NCBI GenBank assembly: GCA_019022495.1
Contig: JAFEKR010000001.1
Coordinates: 7,874,001-7,938,000, forward strand
Reading direction: 5' to 3'
Length of the DNA stretch: 64,000 bases
DNA from: Epichloe hybrida
Lineage: Eukaryota; Ascomycota; Sordariomycetes; Hypocreales; Clavicipitaceae
Below the pieces are notes generated by a model. It was not told the origin of the DNA. It did not search any database and was given only the letters and a program-made list of their open reading frames with translations. Positions 24,691 through 35,054 of this stretch are shown one piece after another (the first letter of the stretch is position 1; the number at the start of each line of letters is the position of its first letter). A program made the position numbers and the translations under genes.

Positions 24691-25869
24691 TCATATTGAT
24701 ACCTCTGGCCTGTTTTTATTCAGGTTTTCCAGTAAAGTACAAGCCTGGCACATTTCCTGACTTGACATGTATCCGCATTTGATACATTGGCCGAGTGTTT
24801 GCATTGGCGCGGTTGAGCGCTCTTTCGACCCTCGTCCACCACGGATGGGGAGCTGTACGGAGCCATCACCAGCGGAATCATTCTTGGCTGTGACTTCAGT
24901 CTCAAAACCTGCAATCTGGCCGTTCGCCTTCAGCTTGGCTTCCATCTGAGCGAACTCGCCCCCTGAAGTCCGCCCGTCCGCTGAACCACATCCTCCCATG
25001 CCCTCACCTTCGTCACAAGCGCATGCGTCTTGATTTTTGTCCGGTGTTAGCCGTGCCATGTCCTCTCCACTTCTTACAATGTCCAAGATGGCACTTGGCC
25101 GTACTTTTTCCAAGCTTTTGATCAGTGTCCGGGCAGTCCCCCGGAATGCTTCTGGGCTGTAGATGCATTCTGTGCTGAAATAATCCAGTTTCTTGTGGTG
25201 AGCGTAGAGCACAATCTCCTTTTCGTAGGCATACTTCAGTGGCTTGCTTCTCTTGACCTCGCTTGAAGCGCTCCCTGTCACTATGCTCGTACTTCGTGAA
25301 AGGCGAGGCAGGTCACCTCTCAACATATTCATCAAGACAGTCTCCGCAACATCGTCGGCGTTGTGTCCGGTGATGACATGCCGAATGTCCAACATCTTGG
25401 CCCCTCGGTCCAGAGCTTGCCGACGGAAAACTCCACAGTATGTGCAGTTCCCTTTCTTCCCTATCGTCTCAACGACTTGGTCCATGGTCCACCCGTAAAG
25501 TTCGTGATATCCCACGATTTTCAGCGGCATCTCATATTGGACTGCGTTTCGTTTTACAGTTTCGAGCGAATCATCTCGGTACCCTTTAATGCCTTCGTCA
25601 ACACTCAGAAGCATCAATTCCAATCCATAATGGTGCCGCTCATTCAACGTCTTCATCACAGATGCTAGCACTGTTGAATCCTTGCCGCCTGATGCGCCTA
25701 TCGCCACCCTTTCGCCAGGGAAGAATAGTTTGGAAGAAGTAATCGTGTGGTGAACTTCATCTTCAAAGACAGAGATGAAGCATTCTTTGCACAGCTTGTG
25801 GTGGTTTTTTGGTCGTTTTATGACGGCGCGATTGCCACATCGCAGGCAAGTCGCTGGAGGCATAGTCAC
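24691..25869 (-). CDS. ncs6: Cytoplasmic tRNA 2-thiolation protein 1 (Ncs6/Ctu1)
   Basis: A single-exon gene of 392 residues. The N terminus has paired CxxC zinc-ligand motifs (CLRC, CKEC). The PP-loop ATP-pyrophosphatase motif GASGGKDST follows at about 58-66, then the TtcA/TtuA-family signature CTYCGVFRR (about 142) and a C-terminal zinc-binding element (CIKCGY..CQAC). Ncs6 with Ncs2 uses sulfur carried by Urm1 to form the 2-thio group of wobble uridine (mcm5s2U34) in Lys, Glu and Gln tRNAs. It is slightly longer than yeast Ncs6 (359 aa) because of a Gly/Cys-rich insert around residues 283-305. A second Met two codons in (25863) is an equally possible start. It converges with NDUFA1 (202 bp apart) and diverges from rpl8. 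Confidence 0.93.
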   Translation of the reverse strand: MTMPPATCLRCGNRAVIKRPKNHHKLCKECFISVFEDEVHHTITSSKLFFPGERVAIGASGGKDSTVLASVMKTLNERHHYGLELMLLSVDEGIKGYRDDSLETVKRNAVQYEMPLKIVGYHELYGWTMDQVVETIGKKGNCTYCGVFRRQALDRGAKMLDIRHVITGHNADDVAETVLMNMLRGDLPRLSRSTSIVTGSASSEVKRSKPLKYAYEKEIVLYAHHKKLDYFSTECIYSPEAFRGTARTLIKSLEKVRPSAILDIVRSGEDMARLTPDKNQDACACDEGEGMGGCGSADGRTSGGEFAQMEAKLKANGQIAGFETEVTAKNDSAGDGSVQLPIRGGRGSKERSTAPMQTLGQCIKCGYMSSQEMCQACTLLENLNKNRPEVSI

Positions 25870-26381
25870 AACACCACAAAAGTAATGAAGTTGATCGAAT
25901 ATGAGTCGTTCCTGGAAAGCCTGGAAAGAGATAAAAGCTTGTTCCTTGTCTTGTGGACGGACTCTCAGAACAGAGTTTAGTTCTTTCTTGTTTGCGCAAT
26001 ATATTTATGTCTGCTCAAGTCGTTCTTTCTGCTGTTGAGTATCTCATGCAAAAGTCTTTAGTATTCTCAATATCAGCCGTTCATGATGTCTCCAGCAGCC
26101 AATCGACTGGGTCGCGATTCCAGCGCTTAACTTTTTGCTCAAATAGAAGAAACGTGCACGTGACCGAGGCTTTGACCAAGAAAAACAGCCACGAGCATCA
26201 GCCACAAATGCATTCAGAGCACATTCTTCTAATTATGGAGATGTGGCGCAATCGAAGCCCTAATTTTCTGCCCACCATCTCGAGTCAACTTTTTCGACTT
26301 TCCTATTTCTCCCCAACCCACCACTCCGGCAGCAAGCATCCTCTGCTCTTCACGACTGAGCAACGCCGTCCCAAGAACAAA
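25870..26381. other. Divergent ncs6/rpl8 promoter region
   Basis: 512 bp between divergent starts. CT-rich runs precede the rpl8 start, usual for a fungal ribosomal-protein promoter and 5' UTR. I see no other gene. Confidence 0.5.
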
Positions 26382-27713
26382 ATGGTAAGTTGCCAAGATG
26401 ACACCGAAAGGCTCTAATAGCCACAGTTTTTGAGTCAAATACGCGAGAGCGTTTTTTGATCCTCGGCGCTTTTTAGCATGTCCATACTCCAATGGGCGAT
26501 TAAAAAATAACACCTGATGGAGATTCCGCCGGCCTTGTCGAACGAGATGCAAACACGAATCGCATTCCAATTTTGCCATTGTGCTGCTCTCGCGAGACTT
26601 GTCCTGGTGAAGACTTGGCTGGAGATTTACGCCCGGGTCATGTGCTGAAATAATGCCATGTAATTCTGTTCCCCGTGGACAAATCTCACTAGAGTTCAAA
26701 GAAGATTGTTTAGCTCGAGCAGACTCGCTAATATCTTCTTTTCTCAATGACAGCCCCCCAAGACTGGAAAGAAGGTGGCTTCGGCCCCTTTCCCCCAGGG
26801 AAAGGCTGGCTCGAAGAAGGCTCCCAAGGTATGTGTGTTCAATCTTTCCAACATGAAACCTTCCCGGTTTCATCCACTTCGAGTCTCTTGTCCAGTCTGA
26901 CCATCTCGCTGTGTAGAACCCTCTTATCGAGAGGCGCCCCCGCAACTATGGCATTGGCCAGGACATCCAGCCCAAGCGAAACCTCGGCCGCATGGTCAAG
27001 TGGCCCGAGTATGTCCGCCTCCAGCGCCAGAAGAAGATTCTCCAAATGCGCCTGAAGGTTCCCCCTTCGCTGGCTCAGTTCCAGCACGTCCTGGACCGCA
27101 ACACCGCCGCCCAGGCTTTCAAGCTCCTCAACAAGTACCGCCCTGAGACCAAGGTCGAGAAGAAGGACCGTTTGCTGAAGGAGGCTACCGCCGTCAAGGA
27201 GGGCAAGAAGAAGGAAGACGTCAGCAAGAAGCCATACACCGTCAAGTATGGTTTGAACCACGTTGTCGGTCTCATCGAAAACAAGAAGGCTTCTCTGGTC
27301 CTCATCCCCAACGATGTCGACCCCATTGAGCTGGTTGTCTTTCTGCCCTCCCTTTGCAAGAAGATGGGTGTGCCCTATGCCATTGTCAAGGGCAAGGCTC
27401 GTCTCGGCACTGTCGTCCACAAGAAGGTTTGTCATTCTGCCCATCGACTCTATAATCGTTGGAACATTCCATGCTGGTCCCTCATCTCGACGTACTAAAA
27501 TATCAATCGTAGACCGCTGCCGTTCTGGCTCTGACTGAGGTCCGATCGGAGGACAAGACTGAGCTTTCCAAGCTCGTCTCTGCCGTCAAGGATGGCTTCA
27601 TGGAGAAGCATGAACAAAGCCGAAGACAGTGGGGTGGTGGCATCATGGGTCCCAAGGCCCAGATGCGCACCATTAAGAAGCAAAAGGCTCTGGAGGCTGC
27701 CACCAAGATTTAA
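26382..27713 (+). CDS. rpl8: 60S ribosomal protein eL8 (Rpl8/L7a)
   Basis: Exons 26382-26384, 26754-26828, 26917-27426 and 27513-27713 join to 262 residues, close to yeast Rpl8 (256). The first exon is exactly the ATG codon. The 369-nt first intron starts GTAAGT and ends GACAG, and the protein resumes [19 protein letters not shown]. Recognisable eL8 segments are [19 protein letters not shown], the L7Ae-type RNA-binding core ([27 protein letters not shown]) and the C-terminal segment [10 protein letters not shown]. eL8 is a structural rRNA-binding protein of the large subunit. The other two introns are about 87 nt. Codon use is strongly C-ending, as expected of a highly expressed gene. Confidence 0.95.
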
Positions 27714-28889
27714 GCTGTCGGCACCACAAAAAGTAATGCATTAAAGGGCTCTGGGATTCATAACAGGTGTTGCGGGTTTTCAGGACATGAAACATTAATG
27801 GAATTTCTTTAGCGACTGAAGTGTTTATCGCCGCTGTTCTTCGCATGACCATGAGACTCGCCAGCTCAAGCTTCTTTGTGGTTGACAGCTTGATGTGAAT
27901 CCAATCTAGCCAAGGGATTGATGTATAACGCAGGCAATAAAAACGCTTATTATTGAATCCGTCTTGTATCCGTGCCTGTTGTATACAAAATCGACATGTG
28001 CAGCATGTGTTTTGCTTAGTCAAGTGCTACGGAGTTGATTGGATCCGTGAGCTGAGTATTGTCCTCACAACTTGTGCTTTACCAAGGCAATCGAACTTGG
28101 ACGAAGAAGTTGGCCTGTTCCAGAGTTGAGCTTGATGAACGTTGATTCATCCGATCGACCGTTGGGTTGAAATGTATACGCCCCATGCTGACATCAACGG
28201 GGCTCATGCAAACGGGTGGAATTCGACAATTCAGGGTGAGAGCAAAGTATCGACGACTATAGAAGCCGGAGGAACCAATGATGAACACGATCCGTAACAA
28301 TTGGCGGCATCGAGAGGCTCAATCCGTGACGATGCTCCGACCAAGTCCAACCATGACAAAACATGTTGCTCTGTTCTAAAAGGTGAATGTGCATCCGCCG
28401 TTGGTCCTAATCCGTCAGAAGACCCAAAACTATTTTATTATAGCTCATGTTTATAATTCTTCATACCTATGTCTGTACATGTAATGGTTGGCTGACAAAA
28501 ATGGCTAGCGCGTCCGGTTATGTGCATTTTGCACCGGCTTCATGGATCACACCCTAGAAGCCATTTATAATAATGCTAATAATTAGTGCGTAGGTCACGG
28601 ACTGATATACATAGTAGGCAAGGGGCTTTTTAAAAAAAAACGAGGGTTCAAGGCGTGCTTATTACATTACAATGAAAAATGCTCGTGTCACGTTAAATTG
28701 CTAAGCAAGGCTAGTAAAAAAAAAAAAAAAATTAGTCCACGTGGCCATGCTCTTTGTTTAAAAACTAAGCATACATCTTGTCTAATAAAGCGTAGTAAGA
28801 AGATATTAAGTGAGTTATTAAGATTATAAGTAGGGAAAGCGGCGGATGCATGTTTTACTCAAAACAGGTGCGCGTTTAATAGTTGGCCA
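27714..28889. other. Gene-poor region downstream of rpl8
   Basis: Nearly 1.2 kb with no credible coding or RNA gene. It includes the rpl8 3' UTR and, at about 28590-28860, a locally AT-rich stretch with poly-A runs and TA-rich words resembling the RIP-altered block at the window start, perhaps an old transposon scrap. Confidence 0.45.
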
Positions 28890-29290
28890 TCACGTCACGC
28901 ACCAAACTTCCCCAACAAGCCTTCCTGACGGCTGACCACGCCTTCCACGCCTTCCACAGAAAATAGGAACCGAATGCTTTGTTCTCGTGTGCGCGAAAAC
29001 TTTTCGGACTGTGTCGAATTCCTTGTCTGCTACATGAACACACTAGAGCGCAGTTAGCATCAAGACTACTAGGAGGGCAGATACAGTATGTATGCGGTAT
29101 CCGTTATGGTCAGTCATCTTACGCATTGGAGATAACCAGGGAGGGGGGCGTCGCATCTGCCAAGGATTTTTTCGCTGCAGAACACAGCAGTAGTATTGAC
29201 ATCAAATTTCAAGACCACGTCCGTGTCCGTGTCCATGGCCGTGGCCGTGATGGCCATGGCCAGGATTAAGAGAAGTAAGAAGAGGTTCAT
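28890..29290 (-). CDS. Predicted small secreted six-cysteine protein
   Basis: Exon 1 (29290-29123) and exon 2 (29042-28890) join across an 80-nt intron (GTAAGA donor, GCTAAC branch motif, CTAG acceptor) to 106 residues. The N terminus, MNLFLLLLILAMAITATA, is a classic signal peptide with an Ala-x-Ala-like cleavage context. The mature part has six cysteines (38, 46, 56, 57, 85, 104), including an adjacent pair created exactly at the exon junction. Without splicing the frame stops three codons later. A TATATAAA box lies at 29401-29411, and the start codon has a CAACCAAA leader. I recognise no named family. It is not a hydrophobin (which has eight Cys in a fixed pattern). A secreted effector-like or antimicrobial role is conceivable but not shown. 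The basic GRRGRRG stretch near residue 90 and the exact C terminus are less certain. Confidence 0.55.
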
Positions 29291-29400
29291 TTTGGTTGTT
29301 TAGTATGGATTAGATCGGATCGGATTGGATTCGAAAGTGAGAAGGGAGGAGTTTATTCATGGTAATTCTCTTTTTTTCTTTTTTTCAGCTAGGAGGTTGC

Positions 29401-29411
29401 CTTTATATATA
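29401..29411 (-). promoter_or_regulatory. TATA box of the secreted-protein gene
   Basis: On the minus strand this reads TATATATAAAG, about 110 bp before the start codon at 29290, a normal fungal TATA-to-ATG spacing with a short CT/AAG-rich leader between. Confidence 0.5.
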
Positions 29412-29924
29412 CACTCATACACAATCTCCGGAAGCTTACAAGGAAGTGTTTTTTTTTTGTGTTCTTGAAAAGTTTATTGTACCATTATCATGCGATGACT
29501 CTTGCGCTAACGCAGCCATAAAGTTTATCGCGAACTTTGCTCTAACTTTGCAGCCCCTCTGTATTTGTGACCTTGAATCTTGTTCGTATGACAGGTTCTA
29601 TCTATCACTGCGGTTGCTATTATTCGTATGTTAATTGTTATGCGGGCTGGGTATCGCCAGTATTTGTCATGTTTCCCTTACATAAATTCGATACATTGGC
29701 CAGAACCAATGAGCGCAAAAAATTACAATGAACACCTTTAGAGAGAAAAAAAATTGAAGGGTCGAAAAGTCGCTTTTCTGTCAACAACAAGCCGCCCTTC
29801 TTCTTCAGTATCCAGAACCACTGTGCCTTGGTCTAATCGCTAAATTCAAGTGTATATCCAACACGAAAGGAAGCAAAAAAAAAAAAAAAAAAAAAAAAAA
29901 AGAGAGTGAACAAGGATGACATGC
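29412..29924. other. Intergenic region with A homopolymer
   Basis: No gene recognised. It contains T-rich and A-rich runs, the longest about 24 A at 29876-29900. It lies upstream of the secreted-protein gene and downstream of the receptor gene, both on the minus strand. Confidence 0.45.
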
Positions 29925-31081
29925 TCAAACTTGCTCAGTAGGTCGACTCGCCCCCCTGCTGCTTGAATTTTCGTCGACCCGCACGCTATACGTGACTGAT
30001 TTCACAATGGTGCCGTTGTCGAGAATGTTCTCTTGGCTGACGGACTTGTTGACATAGTGGAAGGCGTTCTTGTCGTTGCTGATGTCGCTGAGCTTGTAGT
30101 GTTCGCCATGGTGCAGACCGCAGTTGCGGCCTGGGCCGCTGTTGGAGCCGCCATAGCAGCCAGAGTACTTGGACCGGTAGTCCTTGCCCTTTTTCATGCA
30201 AAACGGGGCCAGGAAGGGGAGGGAGGAAACCATGTTCTGAAGAGGAAAGCGTCCATGTTAGAGATGAGCTTCGTTTGCTGTTTTGGCAAGGGGGCCGAGT
30301 AACTTACACCGACATTGAACTCAATGGTGCCCCAGAGGACAAGCATGGTGGAGTTGCCGTCACCATTTTGGATCCGGTCGATTTGGAGATAACGAAGGAT
30401 GGAGCACAGCGTGGTGAAGAGACCGAGCATGAAGATGACAATGAGACCAAACTTCTTCTCGAGGCGCACATTGAGCTTCAACAGGAGGGGAATGGGCAAG
30501 ACGGCCACGACGACATCAGATACGATGGTAACAACTGCATAGCCGGTGAAGGAGGGGCCAGGTTGCAGACACTTTCCTGGGACCCAGGGCTTCCAAGACT
30601 TTTCCACGGGTGTGCAGGCAAAGACGAGTGAGAGCGCGCAGCCGAGATGTGCCAGGAAGATGATGACAATGGTGACCCACACGACCATGCGGTATGTCTT
30701 GCGATCAGTCCCTTGCAGAAGACGCAAATAACTTATCAAAAGGGCAATCTTGAAGAAGCTGATGCCAATTTGATAAATGGGACGCCCGGCGAAGTTGACG
30801 CGCGAGTAGGGACCCATGTTCTTGGCTGGTCGTAGTTTGACAGGCAGACCCAGGCCATACTTGGTCTGGGCGATGCAAAGAATCGAGTAGGCCAGAGCAA
30901 AGACCATGGACAAGGCGGACATGTAGTCATCTGCGGCGAGACCTCGAGCATTTCCTCGGATCCAGAGCCGACTGCAGACGGTGGCTACGGACAGGACCGA
31001 CAGAACAATACACACGGAAAAGATGGTCGCCCATTGAGATTCGGCCTCGACATTGGGAGTGGCATTGGCGACCCAGCCCAT
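29925..31081 (-). CDS. PTH11-like fungal rhodopsin-domain membrane protein
   Basis: Exon 1 (31081-30308) and exon 2 (30236-29925) join across a 71-nt intron to 361 residues. Seven hydrophobic segments can be read, beginning ATIFSVCIVLSVLSVATVC. Family landmarks are RGLAADDYMSALSMV after helix 1, the YGLG and GRPIYQIGISFFKIALLISYLR region, and the CTPVEKSWKPW extracellular loop ahead of SDVVVAVLPIPLLLKLN. This is the fungal rhodopsin/PTH11-like (DUF-type) family, whose founder is a plant-surface-sensing GPCR of rice blast. No CFEM domain precedes the helices. The C-terminal tail (about 100 residues) is cytoplasmic and Ser/Asn-rich. Most family members have no known ligand, so the receptor role is by family only. 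A hexanucleotide repeat and a long CT repeat lie directly upstream. Confidence 0.82.
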
Positions 31082-31096
31082 TTTTGCCGAATATAC

Positions 31097-31118
31097 AAGA
31101 GGATGAGGATGAGGATGA

Positions 31119-31153
<35 letters not shown>

Positions 31154-31174
31154 AAGACGAAGACGAAGACGAAG
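31097..31174. repeat. Imperfect GACGCA/GACGAA/GAGGAT hexamer tract
   Basis: Tandem six-base units starting 16 bp upstream of the PTH11-like start codon, hence in its 5' UTR or promoter. Confidence 0.85.
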
Positions 31175-31301
31175 TTGGAAGAGAGAGTCGAAGTTTTAGC
31201 TGTGATGATAATAGTGAAGGCTTCAACGTGCTCAAACCTGTTTGCTGGTCTTTCCCATTTCAATGAACAGCAAGGGTGAATAGCCGATTCTTCAATCTAT
31301 G

Positions 31302-31303
<2 letters not shown>

Positions 31304-31394
<91 letters not shown>
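31304..31394. repeat. (CT)n microsatellite, about 45 units
   Basis: A perfect CT dinucleotide run of 91 bases about 225 bp upstream of the PTH11-like gene. On the minus (gene) strand it is a GA tract. Confidence 0.97.
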
Positions 31395-31397
<3 letters not shown>

Positions 31398-32592
31398 CCC
31401 CTCTCTCTTGTTTTGTGATTTAGGAGGAAGCCCTTCCCGCTTATGGTAATGAGCCGTCGTGTAGATCCTCGCCGTGGCGTGTGCAAGATGGCGAACCACA
31501 ACTGACGCACAAACCCGTCAAGGGAGGAGGGAAAAAGCAAACCTGAGAGACAATCTCGACGGCGTGACTCGGAACGTCTGTGGAAGCGGTTGGGAAGGGC
31601 CAGAAATAGACAGCAACCCCTCTCTACAACCAAGCAAAGAAAGAAGGAAAGAAGGAAAGAAACAAGTCTAGCTCGGGTACCACCGAGGGCCAACAAACAA
31701 ACGAGTGAGTACGGACTACTACTAGATGCTTGCTTCTTCTTCGTCCTAAACAAACGGTGTGGAGGTTGGACGAGTCTGCTGTTTCCTACGTATTCCAGAT
31801 CCATACCATGACCGTGTAGTCCGTACTGTTGACTCGAGATTGACTAACCGACTGTTACTACGGATTCGTAGTCGGCTCACCCTTTGCAGAATGGGCCACA
31901 TTGACTGACTGCTGTCATGGGTTCGATAAACCGCGCGTGTCACGGCGGGAACTCTGCTTCATCCCTTTTTCTTTTTTTTTTTTAAACGGAGTACTCCGCT
32001 GCAAGGAGAAGAACTCGGCGTTGACTAATCCGTTTTGGGCACTCTAGAGTCTGGGGGGCCGCTCCCACTAAAAAATGCTAAAAATGTGGCCGGCCCACTT
32101 GCTGTTGCTTCTTTTGGAGTGTGATCCAAGTCGGCGACCTCAATCAAGACAGGGCCAAGTACAAGTTAGCTGTGGATACGGATTAGCCCGTAACTCTTTT
32201 TTACTTTTTTATACATGACTTGTTCTCTACTCCGTGCATATCATGGCTTCCTTCTTTTAGCCATCCGAACAGCCCCTGCTATCTTGGTACAATACGGATT
32301 CGTAGAGGTATGGCAATCAATACGTAATACCCGGGGTGCGTCCTGTAAAATACTAACCGAATATGGGAAGGCGCCAGCTATTACCAACGCGCCAGCGGGT
32401 AAATTGTACGGTCAAGATCTGGCCATCCAATCCCGGCTTCCCCGCTCGGTTTCTCGACCCGTCCAACACATCAGCCTCGTCGTTGAAGACAGCACGGCTA
32501 CAAGACCGCATCCACATGAGAGGCTATATATGTATATCCTCAGATGGGTTCTCGGTGATCCTCCCTGCTCCAAGACATTGTGCGGGCCGGCC
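31395..32592. other. Intergenic region without recognised gene
   Basis: About 1.2 kb between the CT repeat and the Ap4A-phosphorylase pseudogene. It has CGGAGTACTCCG-type palindromes (about 31984-31996) and short homopolymers, but no open frame with family resemblance. Confidence 0.45.
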
Positions 32593-33549
32593 TCAAGCCG
32601 GAGCTGCCATCGTCTCCTCGCTCTGCGTCCAAACCATGCCTAGCATTCCCGCAGCATTCGCTCCAACAAAGCCATCACCTGCCGCACACCGAGGGATGAC
32701 CACCATGCCATCACCGTCCACGATGACGGTGGGGAGGGGCTCTATTCTCATACTCCTCCGTGGTCTTGTATCCGAGGGTGCGCTCGACGAAATCCAAGCC
32801 CGCCTTATATACCTCCAGAGTCGCCTCGGGACTTGCCTCGGGACTCGACCTGGTCTTCATCTTCTGCTCAAAGTTGGCAAATGGAATTGCGTTTTGAAAT
32901 TTCATCCACGTTCCGCCAAGGGTTCCCGTCAAACGACTGCTTGGGGATGGCCTGGAGGTGTTTATGCAACCTGCTGCACCCAGCTTGGACCCCGCCGTTG
33001 AAGAAGAGGATATTCCCCTTGCCATACGCTTCAAGAAAGGCGTGAACGGCCCCGAAGTCGTCGATGCACAACGGCTCCCACTGACGCTGGTGTCCATCAA
33101 GCGTAAGAAATAGGAAATGCGGACGGTAGCACGAGTAGCCGTTGAAGGCGAGGACATGGCTCTCGACAAGTCGGCCGATTTCGGAGCCGTGGGTGTTGAT
33201 ATCGCTACCGGGCCTCCTCTGCCTGAGAGCAACTGTTCCATTCCCAGTGCTGGGGGGGGGACTTGTTGGGTTGTTGGGCTTGCTTTTGAGGGCATTGGTG
33301 ATCCGAAATTCGAACTGGGGACGCAACATCACATCAGTACGGACAGGGCAAGGCATGACCTACGTCGAGTCCTCCGGCATTGCGATTCTCCGTGGCGTAC
33401 GCGTAATCGTAGTTGATGACGCCATCGTCAACGAGTCTGTCAAACCTGGCTATGATTTCTCTCTCGTTCGACGCCCTACAGCTCTCAATCTCGTCCTGTG
33501 AGGCCGCCTCTGAATCACCAAGGAGCTGGATGCTCTCCTCCACCGTCAT
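32593..33549 (-). pseudogene. Ap4A phosphorylase (Apa1/Apa2-like) pseudogene
   Basis: Exon 1 (33549-33364) and an exon from 33314 onward, separated by a 49-nt intron, encode a recognisable diadenosine-tetraphosphate phosphorylase. Landmarks are FEFRITNALKSKP, RPGSDI, SHVLAFNGYSCYRPHFLFLTLD, WEPLCIDDF, ILFFNGGVQAGCSRLHKHLQ (HIT-like HxHxQ active site), then LDFVERTLGYK and TVIVDGDGMVVIPR. The reading frame breaks twice. Near 32886 the sequence after KRNS changes frame, as if 5 bp of a TCCAT-type repeat were lost. Near 32733 one extra C in a C-run shifts it again. Without those changes the product would be about 300 residues, the family's usual size. All regions are present in order, so the damage is recent or partial. 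Confidence 0.75.
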
Positions 33550-34568
33550 CTGTTCAATATTCCCGCTTGGGTCGCTGGCAGCCCTGTGTGACTATATACT
33601 TCAGAAGAAATGCTGCTGCTGCACATGCATTATCTAGTTATCACTACTTGAGTCTGCTTAGTCAGCGTATTGGCTCCCGTGAACTTCTTGAGCGTCAGCG
33701 AGACCAAGATTTAAGTATACTCTCTCCTGCAACACATATAGGAAAAGACTTCAACGCTCAAGTTTCAAGTTATTGGGGCGTCAGGCAAGATGAAATCATC
33801 CGGAAGACGCAGCTTATAAGTCGTCTGGCCGTTGGAAAGCTGTGTTTACTCCTGCGCGCCCTGCATTGTGCAGAGTCTAGTCCGTACGGATCAACGGAGT
33901 ATTACGGAGTGCATGTGCACCACAAAAATGAAGCTGACATCTAAGGAGAATGACATGGCTGAAGAAATTCAATCCAATAGTAGAATCTCGGTGGTTTCCT
34001 CAAGTAATATCGGGAAAGTCAAAGTCGGAACTTGGCAGATGGTAGAAAAGTCTAGCGGGGGACTTTCCGAGGACCGAAAAAGCTGCCATTAAGGCCGAAA
34101 GGCCCCCCCCGCCCCCCTGTTTGGTGTAGCACACATCATGCAAGCTACGCGTTGTAATACGGATTAATCGTATACTAGACACACTTGAGCAGCAGGACAC
34201 AGACACAGACATTGATGATGATGATGATGATGATGGAATCCCGACCGCGGAAACCAGCACCGGCGGGAGGCTGCTCGTGTTTTTCGTCCCCTTGACGGTC
34301 AAGAAAGCCAGCTCTTTTGGCTACCAGGCGGCAATGAAATCTTCAAGCGTCCAACAAAACCTCTTCAAGAAAGGCGGGGCGAACGCAGAATTCCTCCACG
34401 ACATGCTCGGCCGGCGCGACTGCTGGGCGCCTCGAACACGTTGGTATTGCATCATATGAGATGAGCTGACGGTGTGCGGTATAGGACAACAGGCCGTAAC
34501 CTCTTCTGAGCACAAACTAACCATCAGAGACAGATTCTTTCTGCCAACATCCTCGTCGGAACCTGCAG
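33550..34568. other. Intergenic region, possible decayed coding remnants
   Basis: No intact gene. A (GAT)n run sits at about 34214-34234. An open stretch 34266-34459 (plus strand) with balanced composition may be an upstream fragment of the CorA-like remnant that follows, but I cannot match it to a family. Confidence 0.35.
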
Positions 34569-35054
34569 GTTCAAGGCTCTCTCCTCTCCATCCATGTCAT
34601 CCGCCGACTGCAAACAAAGCTCACGGCGTATGTCATTTCGCAGCAAGCAGATTCCCACCTGCTAAATGCCGACGTAGCCATCATCACGGCCAAGGGCATC
34701 CGCGACACGCAGGCCAAGCTGCACGACTACCTTTCGACGCCGAAACTATTCCGTCAGCCCGCCGAGGATGCCATCAACTACGTGACTGGTTCCATGGGGA
34801 AGCAAAAAATGCTCTTCGTCAACTACAAGGGCAGGAAGGAAGGCACCATGAGCCTGGTGTACAACCTGGTCACCCAAAGCGACGCGGCGAACAACATGGC
34901 GCTGGGCAAAAGCATGAAGCGCGACAGTACCAGCATAAGCGCCATTGCCACACTGACGATGCTCTTTCTGCCCGGTACATTTACTTCGGTATGTCAACTC
35001 CGCAAAATTGGGCAGGGGGTCGGTCGTGTGCTGAAACAGGTCCCTCTACAATAG
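34569..35054 (+). pseudogene. Fragment of a CorA-like fungal membrane protein
   Basis: An open frame reads a helical region (RLQTKLTAYVISQQADSHLL) and then KSMKRDSTSISAIATLTMLFLPGTFTS, which resembles the membrane-entry segment of fungal CorA/ZntB-like proteins (their usual form is DSxxMKxIAxxTMxFLPxTF). A GTATGT donor follows at 34989. A possible acceptor before GGCGTGCTC (about 35054) leads to a poorly hydrophobic tail, so the second transmembrane helix seems lost. No start codon or N-terminal region can be joined with confidence. I read it as a truncated gene; a live gene with undetected exons is possible. Confidence 0.4.

Noticed and set aside
26385..26753. Possible intronic box C/D snoRNA in the first rpl8 intron
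   Set aside because: TGATGG and CTGA words are present, but there is no proper RUGAUGA/CUGA pair with a terminal stem at snoRNA spacing.
32363..33001. A 212-codon plus-strand open frame
   Set aside because: It is antisense to the Ap4A-phosphorylase pseudogene, and its translation is low-complexity with no motif.
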